Assembly: GCA_013365365.1 (NCBI GenBank)
Contig: JABVXU010000267.1
Location: forward strand, 1-64,000
DNA: 64,000 bases
Direction of reading: 5' to 3'
DNA from: Cruorifilaria tuberocauda
Lineage: Eukaryota; Nematoda; Chromadorea; Rhabditida; Onchocercidae
Positions within the stretch are counted from its first letter, which is position 1. Each line of letters starts with the position of its first letter. This document shows, piece after piece, positions 21,505 to 34,800 of the stretch. The notes under the pieces are model-generated. The model made no database searches. It was not told the origin of the DNA and saw only the letters and a list, made by a program, of their open reading frames with translations. A program made the position numbers and the translations under genes.

Positions 21505-24500
21505 ATGTTACGATTCATCTTTCTGTTGCTATTCGTCAATATTATTTCCGGAACAAAGGATGGTAATGGTACTTCTATTGGCTTTTTTCTTTGATAGAAA
21601 TGAAATTCCACAATACCATATTACTGTAATTTCCCTGTAAATATATATGTGTTTAATATTTTAATAACAATCAAAATGTTAAGCTTCCAAAATGTGAGAG
21701 AAAGTATGATAACAACAAACCTATACGATTATTAATTCCTGAGAAATTACAACTTGTAGGATTTCCTTGAGTTATATCTGGAATGATTATTTATGGCTGT
21801 TTTAACGAATAAAAATGAAGGAAGAAATTGGACATTTAGTCGTATTTAAGAATGTTATGGTACATCTTATAACAAAAATACGTGTTCAACTTTTCTGGAT
21901 TTACTAGCAATTTATAATTTTCGTGTTGCTAGTTGTCCGGAAAAAAAAATTTGGAAAGCCCGAATTTAGTGGCTTTTTTCATAAAATAAAAAGTTGAAAG
22001 TTGAAAGCAGTAATCTATCAATCAGATAGATATTAGATGACTTCTAAGTTAAAATCATTGATCATTACAAGTTCAAACATATATAGTTATATAATTTCCA
22101 GGCACATGTTACGATAAAGATCCTGATTGCTCAGATGATGTTTGCCGGAATTATCCCTATACGGCCAAGGAAAGATGCCCAAGATTTTGTGGCTTATGTC
22201 ACGATTCGTCATCCGGAAGTACCGGTCATTTGTCATCAAAATCGTCATCATCGTATCAGCACAGTTTGACACTGAAAACCGGAATTAACGAAGAAGGTGA
22301 TGATAAGTGATAGAGGAAAAACTAATATGCTCGGCAAAAAATTTATTACTGCTTGTACACAAAAATATAGATTTAAAAATTTTAGAATAAATGAAAAAGA
22401 AAATTTTATAATTCTTGTATATAACAATTTGGATAGGTACTATTCATTAGCATATGAAAGCTATTCAAGCATCTCTTCAGACTTGATTAAATGTTAAGAA
22501 AAGATTTCTAATTAAAAATTTCTCTTTAACAGATTGATGATATTAGTGATAAGTTATTCTGCATGACATAAAGCAACTGTTTAGCAATGCTTCTAGCAAC
22601 ATTTCAAATTACTCAGTTAAAGTTAAAAGTGAAGAAAAGCTATTTTGCATGGCATAAAACAACTGTCTTGCAATGCTTTTAATAACTTTGTAAACTGTTT
22701 CTGTTAAGAGTAAAGAAAATACTTTTAAGTTGAAATTCTCATTTCATTTTCTTCTTTTATTGCAGGAAAACAATCGCAATTCATTTGCATTGATAAAGAT
22801 CCAGATTGCGACGCGGATATTTGTCGTAACTATCCGTTTACGGCAAAAGAACGATGTGCTAAGACATGCAATCTGTGTTCTAGAGATAGCAGCTCCAGCT
22901 TCGGCTCAACTACATCCGGAATGGACAAATCCAGAGGAGGCGGAATTTCATTATCGCTCAGAAGAGGCCTTACCATTAAAATATCTCAACGGATATCCTG
23001 AAATTATAAATTGCTAATATAATTTTTGACTTTCTCTTTTTCTAAATTAAGTTACAATTATCTGTGATGATAGAATATACTAAACTTTCGTTTCACATCA
23101 AATTTTATTTCATTTCCAACTTAATGCGAAATATTAATAATGTTTACGTGAAAATTACATTTACAGGAAGTTCATCTACTCGCGGTGGTTTGTGCTTCGA
23201 CCGAAAGTTCGACTGCAGAAAAGAAATATGTGAATTTCCTTTCACCGCTAGAGAAGAGTGCGCTAAAACATGCGGATTTTGCGGTGATGATGGAGCAAGT
23301 ACGTCACCCACGTCATCTTCTCGACTTGGTACGGCATTCGGTAAGTCATTATGTATCTATTTAGGATTGGGGGACATGATGGTACTACTATTCTATATCA
23401 CGTATTCAAATATCATCATAAAAACACTCACAGTACGCCGTCATATTCTGAACTTTTAATCGGATGAATTACGTGAACGTGAACGTGAACGTTTTGGGAG
23501 AGTTGATTTTCGTTTCATGAACAATAATTGTAATGAATATTTTTTGGTTGAGAAACTGCTCATAACGCCAATGGATGGGAGAATTTGGTGTCGGCATGAG
23601 ATCCTTCCTTCATTTGGTTATGACATTGAATGTTCAACGTAGATAACAGATATATATGCATGTTCTATCTGGGTGATACAACGAATCGGACATAAAATGA
23701 TCAATGATAATATTTAGAGAGATAACATAATAGTATATTAAGAAATACGGAAGATAAACAGGTCGTATATCAGTTGTAGACATCATGACTAAGCCGAATT
23801 GTGTCCTATAAGTGGATGTGAAGAGAATTTATGTGATGTTATTGGGATCATGCATAAAAATCAATGAAACAGAATGAATCACATGGATGAGATTTCTTCC
23901 TGTTTCCTAACGATCACGTTTCACATCTTATGAAATTCAAATTTCTTATCATCTCTAAAATATACAGTTAATGATAAATGACAAATCATGAGTCATCATT
24001 TATTCAGTATGCGTTACGGATGTTTTTTTTCTGGAAGGAGATCTTTTTAAGAGGAAAGCTTTTTGTAGAGAAGAGTTTTGATATTTTAATACAGTTATCA
24101 GGAAATGATCTGGAATAGTTTGATTGGGTGATAGGTTTAAAAGAGTATAATTTGGTAAACAAAATGAGATTGATAAGATCGATGTTTTGGAATAAAATAG
24201 TCACATCATATTTATACTTCTCTCATTAACTAGTATTTGGTAAGCATGTTATACAGCAAATAATTGGTAGTATCTGAGTAAAGGAATCACAAACTTGTTC
24301 CAGATATGAAGCAAGAATCTTTCAATCATTTGATAGATAAAGCTAATTGCAATGAAGGTATATACAAGAGTAATAGATATTAATGAGATGAAATTAATGA
24401 TAAATCATATCAGTAGGATAGATAAGCGATTGGAATTATTTGATGTGAATCATTTACAATGAGTTCAGTTATTAAACGAGGGATATTCTATCATTCGAGT

Positions 24501-26829
24501 GAGAATATTTGATACAAAAGGTATTTATAATACAAATTTCAAAATATAAATGATATATAAATATTTTGTTGTCAAGTTTTTCTGGATGTATGTTATATGG
24601 ATTATTCAATCGTATTTTCACCTCTCCGAAATGTATCCAAGATCTGAATTTAGTGATTTGTCATACATGTGATAAAATGTAAAGACTTTTGTTTCACGCC
24701 AAATTCTATTTTATTTTAAAATTTACATTTCAAAAATATATTTACAGGAAGTTCGTCTATCCGTGGTGGTTTGTGTTTCGACAGAAAATTTGGTTGCAGA
24801 AAGGAAAATTGCCGAGATTTTCCTTTCACCGCTCGAGAAGAATGCGCTAAAACGTGTGGATTTTGTGGTGACGATGCAACGAGCACGTCACCAAGTCGTC
24901 AGTCATCTATTCGACATAACGAACGTGGTGGTATTAGCGGAAGTAGCGGTCTTTCACATCATCATGGTATACATGATAGTACCCCGTCATATTCTAAACT
25001 TTCAAAAGGTTCTACTTTATACTTACTTCCTATTTTATGAAGTTCAGGTTTCTCGATATGTCTAAAATGTGATAGATTATTTATTCGTTATGTATATTAT
25101 TATATGAATTATTTGATTTTACTTCCATCTCTCCCTGATATATCCGATGTGAGGTCCTTCTGTCTTGTTTTATTTACTTATCCCTTTATCTGTCATACTA
25201 AATTGATTTTTAAATCTTTTAACCTCTTTCAGGTGTACTTAACAATTACTAAAGCAAGATAACCTTCCACCTCCGCAGTGACTTTTAGTATAATTGTTTT
25301 CTTTTTTTATTCGTTCCTTTATTATTTATGCTCTTTCCCCTAAATATATCTCATTAAGATAATAGTGAAGACATACAAAAATGGGATTTATCCATCACTG
25401 ACTATTATTGGATAGTTATCAAAACGGAATAGATTATGAATTCTCACTGTGCACTTTGCACAGAATTATTTGGCAAATATAGTATTGGATAATTAAATAT
25501 AGTTCCGAGCCAGTTGACCATAAAAAATGTAGATGTAACAGATTTAGATTTGAATTGGATTATTTTGAATTTTGGATTTCAATTTCATTTTTAAGCCAAG
25601 GAATTAGAATGCACCGATTTGAATAACGATTGCACTGAACAAACTTGCAAAGATTATCCGTTCACTGCTAAAGAACGCTGCGCTAAAACTTGCGGATTTT
25701 GTCAACAGTTGAGTTATGGCGGTGATACGAATGCTGGAGATCGACGTCCATCTCTCACTGCCAAGATCCACTTGAAAAGCAAAACTCCCGAACTAGATCA
25801 AAGTGATAGTTCATTGCGAAGTTTGTATCAGACTGTATAATTGATTAGAAATAGCATTTTAAATTGTGATCTCTCTGATCTCAAATACATCTGTGACAAA
25901 CGTCTTCTTTATTTCATGAACTGAATTATTAGCTAATAGTGCAGAGGTAATAATGATTAATGGATGTGCATATATGCAACGCTTCTAAATTATAAAGCTA
26001 TAAATTCTTAATTATAATTGAAAAAAATAAAAATCAGCTGGTCATAGCTGCGAATTTTAATGTTTTCTAATCTTTTCCAGAGTTAAAAATTTCAAATTTC
26101 CAGGAAATCAAGCATTGGCAAGTATTGGAGATTGCAAGGATGAGGATTCTGACTGTTCAGAACAGTCATGCCTAGATTATCCTCATACAGCACGTACAAA
26201 ATGCGCCATGACATGCGGTTTTTGTGGTGATAAAAGCTCACTTGGTTCGATGATAAATCTCAGATCTCCATCTGTGGATAATTCAGACGACGGTATTGTA
26301 ATTAAGCTTGACAATGATGATACTGATATTGGCTCTACACATTCGACAGGGACATTTGGAAATGACGGTGTATCACGGCATTCATCTATTGGCAGCCGAA
26401 CTGACTCATCTCGTAAATCATCACGGGCACGTACACAGGAGTCGACAGATAAACCGTATTTGGGAGCTCAAAGAAGATATCCCGGTAGAACAGGTATACG
26501 TCGTGCATTTTGAATGATAGTGCCATTAATTGAGAGTTCTTTACAAAGTGCTAGGTTCTCGCGAAATTCATGCTGAAAGGAATCACCTTCTTGCCGAGAA
26601 ATTAAATGCTTTAAAAAAATATTCGAAGTTAGTTGGAATTATAGTTGTTGAATTTCCATAATCTCCATAATTTCAATAACTTTTCCCATGTTTTTATACT
26701 CCTATGAAGCAAATTTTATTTTCTTTAGGTCCATGTACTGATGAAAATCAATATTGCGAGCAACCAGACTGCTATAAGTATCCAAGATTTTCTCAAAGAT
26801 ATTGTGAACAAACTTGCAATTATTGTTAA
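21505..26829 (+). CDS. secreted protein with tandem ShK (ShKT) domains
   Basis: Exon 1 (21505-21562) encodes a signal peptide of about 17 aa. The ShK modules, each with six cysteines, are on 22102-22296, 22766-23001, 23167-23340, 24748-25008, 25596-25820, 26104-26493 and 26729-26829. Every junction is phase 1, so each module exon can be skipped or duplicated without changing frame. Modules carry the NYPYTAKERC / CGFCG pattern and are joined by Ser/Gly/Thr-rich linkers. Skipping the 22766-23001 exon gives 467 aa with six domains. That exon reads to a TGA at 22999-23001 with no usable GT donor, so it may be an alternative terminal exon. The exon ending at 25820 uses a GTTTGT donor, otherwise it stops at 25840. 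ShK modules are common in secreted nematode proteins (surface, secretory and protease-linked); the function here is unknown. The start lies 4 nt after a TTCTCAG acceptor. Confidence 0.87.
23471..23492. repeat. short hexamer repeat (GAACGT)
   Basis: Three to four tandem copies of GAACGT in the intron between the two near-identical ShK exons. Confidence 0.85.
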
Positions 26830-26878
26830 ACAGTCATTAAGTAGTTAGATTTCACCTCTGGAATTATATGTAAAAGAC

Positions 26879-26884
26879 AATAAA
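26879..26884 (+). terminator. AATAAA poly(A) signal for the ShK gene
   Basis: Canonical signal about 50 nt after the stop codon at 26827-26829. Confidence 0.75.
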
Positions 26885-27336
26885 GTTTTGGAAAATTTTA
26901 CCAACTGCAACTTATTTATAAAGTGAAAGTATTGACTGCACAATTATGTACATAAAATTGTGAAAATTAATATATTAAAGGAAAGTATTAACAAAACATA
27001 GTCTTTTAAAGCAATGAATACGAATAGTTATATGCACAACAATAATAGTCATTCTACGATGTGATTTACTTCTTCCTGTAGCAAAAGCAACAAACATTAA
27101 GAGCAAATAAAATAGAAGCAATGAAAAATATAAGAGTAAATTAGAAAGTTTTTTAATTTATCTACACATAAATAATTTCTATATTAATTCTGGATATAAT
27201 AATTACAGAATAAGAGAAAATATGAAGCGATGGATTTTGCTAAGACTCGCTCCTCACATTCCATTAGTCAGATTAGTGTAAAATTATTCGAGTATAGAGT
27301 AGAACAAAATCCTGGCAATATCCATCGAAGCTACAT
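26885..27336. other. intergenic, convergent ShK / FUNDC1 3' ends
   Basis: AT-rich spacer between convergent genes. No open frame or RNA feature was recognised. Confidence 0.55.
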
Positions 27337-30300
27337 TCATGCAAATGTATATCCTATCAGGAATCCAGCACTGTAACTACCAAACAAGTATGCGTTATTT
27401 TGCAGAAAACCGCTTATCTGCAAAAAGCAAAAAAAATAAAATGAAGAGATGAATAAGATGAACTAAAAACTTATTACTCAACTAAAAAAAAATCATTGTC
27501 AGAAAAGATACGATCCGAAAATAAAATATCCCGAATGAATAATAAATACTTAGAACCTCACTACCATCAATAGTAATTGATATCCTAAGAAACGAATTCA
27601 TGAATAGCTTTTTTAAATTTATCCCGTTGCTTTCAATAAAAACAAAAAAACAAGATAGCATTTTTTAATCAATCTAACTAACAATAACTCCTACAGGACT
27701 GAAAAAATTTACCTCGCCCGCTGGTACACTGTTTTTATTGCTCATTCGCGTCATTCGTGTAATATCTTTTCGTAGCTGTTCAATATCACGTTGCAACTTT
27801 GATTGGTTGAATTTGATATAGCCTCGACAGTTACAAAACTGAAATTCATCATTACTAAGATAACTGACAGCAATTTCCAAAGATTTTCCAATATTAAGAA
27901 AATACATGCTTTTCTTGCACTTTTCAACGGAAATCGCCAAATTAAAATAAGCCAAATAACAGCTGCCCACTTGAAGGAAAAATAGAGATCTAAGAAATTA
28001 ACAGTTTTCTAACGAGGAAAATTTCTGATAATATATATATATATTACCAGATATGTATATGAAAGTTCATAGTGAAGAACCAAATAATTGAACATAAAAA
28101 GTAGCGGAACAAGCATAATACAACTTTTTCAAAACTAAGTGCAATCATAAAAATCACTATAGTACTTCATTGGAAAATGCGATGGAATTTATAGGAAAAT
28201 AAATAAATCATCAGCAAAGATGGAAATGAAAATATAAAGATATGTGGCTATAAGACATATAAAATCAAGCACAGAGTCTAGCAGAGGAAAAATGAGCTTC
28301 AAAAAAATTACAAAAAATGATTCTACTTTCGCTATCTTCTTTTTTTTTTGCATCTTTTCGTCAAGAAGAGATAATTAGAATACTGTGAAGAATAAATAAT
28401 ACAGAACATTTGAATTTACTGCGAAAACTCTGTCTAATTAAATTCTAGAAATTGACCATACATTCATATTAATGATTACTTATTTTTAACACTTTTATCT
28501 TTAAGCCCTCTCCGATATATAACGTAAAAGAAAAGGGAGGGGTAGAACCAACGTAGAAAGATGGCAAAACGTTGACTTAATGGTGCAAGAATCAATTCTG
28601 TGTTTCTGTTTACAAGAGCATTCATGATCCGTTCAGCAGCGTAACTCGGCATAAGTCCCTTTGATTGGTTAGAGTCATCTTTATCCATCGGTTTACCTTC
28701 TGTATTAAGTGCACGACGTCCAAAACCCGTATCCATGTAAGTTGCACTCACAACAAGAATTTGAGTACTAAATCGTTCCTCAGTTCGTAAACAGTCAAAA
28801 AAGGCCTGCAATTCAGTTACCATTTCAATATTTCTTAGCAAAGATGAACATGAATACTTCTAAGGACGTTTAATGCTTTAAAATATCAACAATTTTCACG
28901 AAACAACCAGAAAGATGTATATTTATTAGTCGCACGGCTAAACCACAAGACCCTCAGTGTGAAACTCATCTTATAGATAACAAAAAAAAATTTAGGACAG
29001 AAATGGAATGTAGAATAAAGCGCACTTGAGCAGCGTGTTTACTAGCTGAATAAGAACTTCGATATGGTACAGCAATGCGTCCTTGTACGCTACTTATATA
29101 CACAATTGCTCCATCGTCTGGGATATAATCAAGCAAAGCTTTGGTTATCGCAACATGACCAAAGTAATTCACTTCCATTATCTTAAATACTAATATTGAG
29201 AATTAATTAAAATTTGAAAATCACATTCTGGATACAAGTATGGAGCTCACTCTGTATTCTGTAATATACGTAATACAAATTACTACATTGAGAATTTCGT
29301 AAATCCACTAAAATTATTTGTCAATCTCCGAAAATTTAAAAAAGCTTCAAAGTATGTTCCTATATAAGCCATTGGATATGAACGGGAATTGTGGGAAGAA
29401 ATTTCAGAGGTTAATAAACCTGTCTAAAGATAGTAAACATTGAATATCTATATAGCCGTTTCATTGATGATAAGCCAACTAATTTCTCTGATTTTGAAAG
29501 TCTTTTTTTATGAAGAAAAAATGAAATATAAAATGCACTAGACGCTAACCTGCCGATGTACGTCCATTGGTGTATCCTTGCAACTTCCGCGCATACTTAA
29601 ACCAGCATTGTTAACAAGGACATCAATTCGCTGATTGCCGGCAAGTGAAACGAGTTCCATAGCGCCATTTGGATCACTGATATCCAAATATTTATACACA
29701 GGCTCATTTTTATTAATGACATCTGGCAATGACTTTAGTTCTTCGCACAATTCTTTCAGCTTATCAATACTGCGTGCTGTTAAAATAACTTTAGCACCTT
29801 TTCGATAAAAACAAAATGCTAATTCTCGACCAAGACCCGAACTAGCTCCGGTAATTAATACAGTACGATCACGTAGATCAAGCTTCGGTCGATGCTGTGA
29901 TCCAGGTATTAGAGAACAGAGGAAACGGATAGCAGCATAAAGACCAACAGGAAGTATAACATAATGAATATATGGTTTTATTGCGGAAATCATATTTGCC
30001 GCACGCTCATAGGTTTGGTCCATCTGACTGACGATAGTAATAATGATAATGGTGGATATATCTAGAAACATGATCAGGCGATTAAAGAATCTATATTAAA
30101 TTATAGCAAGGTAACGCGACGAATAGAATACCACGTTACAGTGATATTACATCGCTACACCAATCCAACACAAAAAAGTAAAAGTAAATTTCAGACATAT
30201 TGAAGACATTAGAATAAACAAATGTGAAGCAAGAATGAGAGATAATAAACATGAAAGTAAGAAACTGTATGACTACAGCAGCTGCTACATGGCCTCCGGA

Positions 30301-31075
30301 CTAGAGCTATTCTATCACACCATATGTTCCATCCCGAAGTAATAATGAAATATCACATGGCTGATAACGTCTTTAACCAACATCAAGAAAAAAATATTGA
30401 CCAAAAAATATAAAAAACCTGGAGTAAAATCAAAGAGCACCCAATAACACCTGCTACTATTTTGCTTCCCTTTGTGAACACATATCCTGTTATCCTGAAA
30501 TATTACTAATACTCCATAAAAACATTCAAATATCACCTGGACGAAAAATCTTTACATATGTCATTACAATATATGAATTATGACAAATATAAGTGAAGGA
30601 ACAAGAAGTTCTACTTTCTTTTATTCTAATACTAACAGCAAATTCTCATTAATATCAGAAATATGCCACTTAAAAGTAATATAGCAAATATATTACCCTA
30701 GAAAGGAGTTCAATCAGCATTTCAGTCAGTGATTAGTAATACAAATGATTAATTCAGTTAACATAAACATTATGAATAATTACGATGTCAACTTTTAATA
30801 ATCAATTTTCATCACATTCCTGTTCATTGCTAAATATTCACAAACTTAATTAGATATATAGAAAAAACTTGCCAGCCAGCAGTAGAACCAACACATATCT
30901 GAATAGGGATCGGTTTGTCCTGGATACCATTAATGAAAGTGATCACTTGATTGAACATATTTGATAAATGATCGGAAGGACGATAACGTGATGAAGAACT
31001 TGATCGAACAAAAAACTTGTCTTTGCGAACAACTACATTTTCTGCCTTTTCTAACAGCTCATTAATAAGCGGCAT
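27337..31075 (-). CDS. FUNDC1: FUN14 domain-containing protein (FUNDC1-like)
   Basis: Four exons (31075-30873, 30494-30419, 27838-27713, 27417-27337) close in frame to 161 aa, the usual family length (human FUNDC1 is 155). Across the splice sites the FUN14 signature is continuous: ICVGSTAGWITGYVF, SKIVAGVIGCSLILLQ, then CRGYIKFNQSKLQRDIEQL, and a C-terminal hydrophobic helix (GFLQNNAYLFGSYSAGFLIG). Family role: mitochondrial outer-membrane receptor that recruits LC3 for mitophagy. The N-terminus differs from mammals and I see no clear Y-x-x-L LIR motif. Intron 1 has a GC donor (TG|GCAAGT at 30872), needed to rebuild the conserved GW-x-x-G stretch. Intron 3 (30418-27839, about 2.6 kb) contains the whole DHRS7B gene on the same strand. 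An AG at 31096-31097, 20 nt before the ATG, is a candidate trans-splice site. Confidence 0.87.
28476..30071 (-). CDS. DHRS7B: DHRS7B-like short-chain dehydrogenase/reductase
   Basis: Three exons (30071-29550, 29181-29026, 28805-28476) give 335 aa; human DHRS7B is 325. It begins with an N-terminal hydrophobic anchor (about aa 30-55), consistent with ER or peroxisomal membrane location. The Rossmann motif TGASSGLG (aa 74-81), NNAG (154-157), catalytic Ser in YISSVQG and YSASK (Tyr218, Lys222) are all present. The joined sequence SASKHAAQAFFDCLRTEE at the exon 2/3 junction closely matches the DHRS7B signature. Known role of DHRS7B (PexRAP): NADPH-dependent acyl/alkyl-DHAP reductase step in ether-lipid synthesis. 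Translation could also start at Met17. The gene sits entirely within the last intron of the FUNDC1-like gene, same strand. Confidence 0.9.
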
Positions 31076-31095
31076 GTTGCAAATGTCGGGAATTT

Positions 31096-31832
31096 CTGGA
31101 AATAAATAACTCAATCATTCTAAACTATAGCGCAAAACTTGAAAGAATATTAAATTATGTTAAACCAAATGTTTTTTCCAAGGACTGGCGGGACGATCCG
31201 GCTCGCCCTCGGAAATTCCTCAACAGGAGCTATTTAATAATAGGAGACGCCCTTCTCCAGTGGAACGGAAAATTAAGAAGGCCAGTGGAATCATCACGCA
31301 TCGACACCAAAGGTCGACTCGTTACCTCTTGTGGCTCATTCGTCTGCCATGAAATTCTCTCCGTGTCCTTCGATCTCTGTCTCATCGTCACATGCACACG
31401 CTATTTCATTTTTTCTCCTTCCCTCCGTCAAGGAAAACCTTGCTATTTTGCGGTTTACGTTAATATTTGGCGACGTTGTGTAGCTAGTGCATATCGTCAG
31501 ATCGTATCATGCTATTCCATGTATATTCTACTTTCCTTTTTCACTTTGATTTCATTAGCATGTGTTGCTCTAAATTAAGTCAGATAAAAATTCCACTACT
31601 TGGCAATTCCTCCTTCTCATGCAAAAAATTATTTTTCTTTTTTGCTGCCACAAAAAAGTTATTATAAAGTCAGAAGAAAAAGTCAAAGTTTAATTAACAG
31701 ACCTCAAAGATATATTTTCACGTTTAAGCTTCGTGATCACTTTCATCTCACCTATGGAATTTCGCAATCTCCTCAGGAATACATCATTTACGTGTAATAT
31801 AAACTATCTACAAGTTTTTTAGTTAATTGAAG
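31096..31832. promoter_or_regulatory. bidirectional promoter region, FUNDC1 / RPAP1
   Basis: The 737-bp space between the divergent starts of the two genes. About 31180-31500 is clearly richer in G+C and CpG than its surroundings (for example GGCGGGACGATCCGGC), unlike the rest of the window. A GTG-initiated open frame at 31285-31578 has no signal peptide, homology or splice support, so I treat the stretch as promoter or 5'-transcribed sequence. No TATA box was found. Confidence 0.5.
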
Positions 31833-34800
31833 ATGGAAGCGATGAGACTGATACGTCCAGGTACGAATGATACCGAGGAAGATTTGTTGCAGATGCAAGA
31901 AGAGGTATTCTGTCTCATTCATTACTGTTAACTTTTACAAATGATGAGTTGTTTAAAACTAACAATTCCATAAACTTCAATAAATTTTCGCGTTACAGAA
32001 ATAGTTTAGAGGTTAATATGGAGGTTAATTTAATGTTGTTATTATTTAGCAATATGAATTGCTATTTTTCTTAAATTCCTTATGATGTTTAACTCTTGAA
32101 TAGCTAGTGCAATTATTTTTTCATAAAATTTTTTTTTGATATATGGATTAAGCAAAGACTTAGGGCTGATAACAATTAGTCTTAATGTTTAGACAATCAG
32201 TAGTCTGTGCGGACTGATCAATTCCATTGCGGTAACTACGATTAAAAATATTTAGAGCGAATAAGATAGATAAAGAATCAATTTATATTTCTTCGAACTT
32301 AATCGTCCCATATCAATTTTGTTAATCCTATCAGTGAAAAGCTGTTTTATTGCAGATGTTCAAAAGAAGGCACAAGAAACAATCCGTTGTTAACAGCAAT
32401 TCCCTCACTGAGAAAAATCGACCAACTAACAAACTTGGTGGTCGTTTCTTTCTTGATCTTGATTCTTTAGCTGAAGAAAAAGAAAGTGTTATGCAACTTC
32501 CTATACAGGCAATGCTTATTTTGAATTCTTCAGAACAGATGTAGAAATTTTTAAAATCTATAACTTTTGCATTACTTTAGGATGTTGAAATCCTAGGAAT
32601 CACAAAATATTATGCCGTTCATTGAACTCTGCCTTTTCTAAGGAATTGTAAAAGTCTGATTTAAATTCAATCTTAAAATTCGTTCCGCCCTCATTCTTAT
32701 TTCTGTTGTAGGAACGGAATGTAGAATTTTTGTGTAATACTGACCAGTTATATGATTGTGCAAATTCAACAAAATGTGGAAACTATGCGGAGGAAGAAGG
32801 GTTTCCGGATGTCCTAGATTTGTCGAGGTGATTGATTTTGGAAATTTGACTTAAATTTAAGCCATCTGTTATTATATTGAATTTTTTGTTATGTATAAAT
32901 CCCTTGAATACAAGTAAGCCTGTTAAAGTTCTTTATATTTATTATTTTCAGGTATTATAATAACCCCGATAAGTCTGTGAAAAATATTCCAGCAAACGGA
33001 AAAAGTTTTTTTGCACTAGAGTTTGACAGAATCCACGGTCGAATTAATAGTAAGAACTTTTGCGTATGTGTCACTTTTTATTTGCTTTTTCAACAATTTC
33101 ACGATTCGAGCAAGTAATGAATATCTCGATTTTTCTTCCAGTTATAAATTGAGACTTTGGTTTTTGTTATAGATAACGATGAAGCTGAAGATTCAACCGT
33201 TTTAATACCAGTGGACGATGTCAATAAAGAAATTGAACTGGAAAACTTGCAAAGGATAGAGAAAATGAGCAAGCAAGATATTGAAAAGGCGAAACAAGAA
33301 ATTGTGGAACGTTTTGGTGAATTTTTGCAAATCCAAAAAAAGTTTTCATGGCTTGTACATTCAAAGAAATAAAAAAACATTCTAAGAGGTAGGAAAAAAT
33401 AAACTAATTCTAATTAATGATAGTAAAATTTGTACGTTTTCAGATCCAAAGTTACTTGATTTCTTACGGAACAGAGCGAAAAAGGAACGGCAGCGGAAGG
33501 CTAAACAAATTGAACGAAGTATAATTTTGTATCTAATTTATCAGTATTTTGTATTATTATATTATATTGCGTCAATCATTACTTGATTAAAAAACTGAAT
33601 AACATACTTTATACACTTCTGTACTGATATTTTGAAGTTTTTAATATAACTATTTAGCATAATGTAGTTTTATAAAAGATTCATACAGTAAATCTATACA
33701 ATTCAGTACATGAAATATTGCATACATTATTAACAATTTGATTATATTTGGTTTATATTTGTTTTGTATGTTGAATCTGAGGGCTTAGAGCTGTTCATAT
33801 CTCTGTTCAAGTCAATTTCCAGTGATCGTAGTTAGAAATATTTGAAATTCATATCATTGTTATAATTTCAGTACCCCAGCAGATAGAAGAATCGACTGAC
33901 CTAATAAATGATGCAGCACTAAATATCTCTTCTAATATGAATCAGGAAGCTACAGACAAGATCAAAGAGCTCGAAATTTTTGATTTAGGAAAAGATAATC
34001 TGGCATTTCATAAGGAATCAACGAATAAGTTGGATGACCCATATATACGATTGGCAGCAGTAATTTTTCATATACTATCTGCACTAATTTTCTATTCCTG
34101 TCTTTGTCAAAATTTATTAGGCCGTTCTAAATGTGGTTTGTCATGTGATATCGATATCGATAATTAGATCACAACAATTTTTGTTAGGGAAAAATTCTTA
34201 ATCTCCAATATTGATTCGTTCCCCCAATATTGTAATATTTTGTAACTTATGGAAATCATTTCTGGGTCCTATGAAATTGGGCCGTAAAAATAGAGTAATT
34301 GAAAATTAATAATCATAAAATGAATTTGAACAATAAGAAATGATGATTAAAATTCATGGCACCTTTTTTGCAGGATGCAGCACAAATGGATATGGTAAAG
34401 AAATGCATGCGCACAATATTGCCACGACAGCAACAAAATATAATCAGGCTGTTCGATAATCTACGAAAGCCACCGAAGTATGTAAAATTCTTGAGCAATT
34501 TTTACTTGAATAGAGGAATTTTGATAACGATCGGTATTCAGAAATGAAAGAGAAATATTTCTCAATTAATCCTTTAAATAAATTATTATTCGAATGCAAA
34601 ACTCATTCTCTTGTAATTTCAAAGATTTCGTAATCGAATTCTAAATTTATTTATTAATTTTTTATTCGATTTTCTTGTACCTATCGTATCTTTCATTGAA
34701 ATAAATTGCAGGAATTACACTGGTGATGATGATCTGTTGGAAATGGCTCGGACCAACTTAAATGCAATCAAAGGTTTATACTTAGAGCAAAGGTAATTCC

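Noticed and set aside
25821..25840. Stop codon at the end of the fifth ShK exon as the gene end
   Set aside because: A phase-1 GTTTGT donor at 25821 joins the next ShK exon cleanly, and the canonical poly(A) signal lies at 26879, so the longer gene is preferred. A short isoform is not excluded.
27803..27985. Plus-strand frame overlapping FUNDC1 exon 3
   Set aside because: Antisense shadow of a well-supported FUN14 exon on the minus strand.
31285..31578. 97-aa frame with some hydrophobic stretches in the FUNDC1/RPAP1 gap
   Set aside because: It starts with GTG, is explained by the locally higher G+C that removes stops, and shows no signal peptide or recognisable domain.
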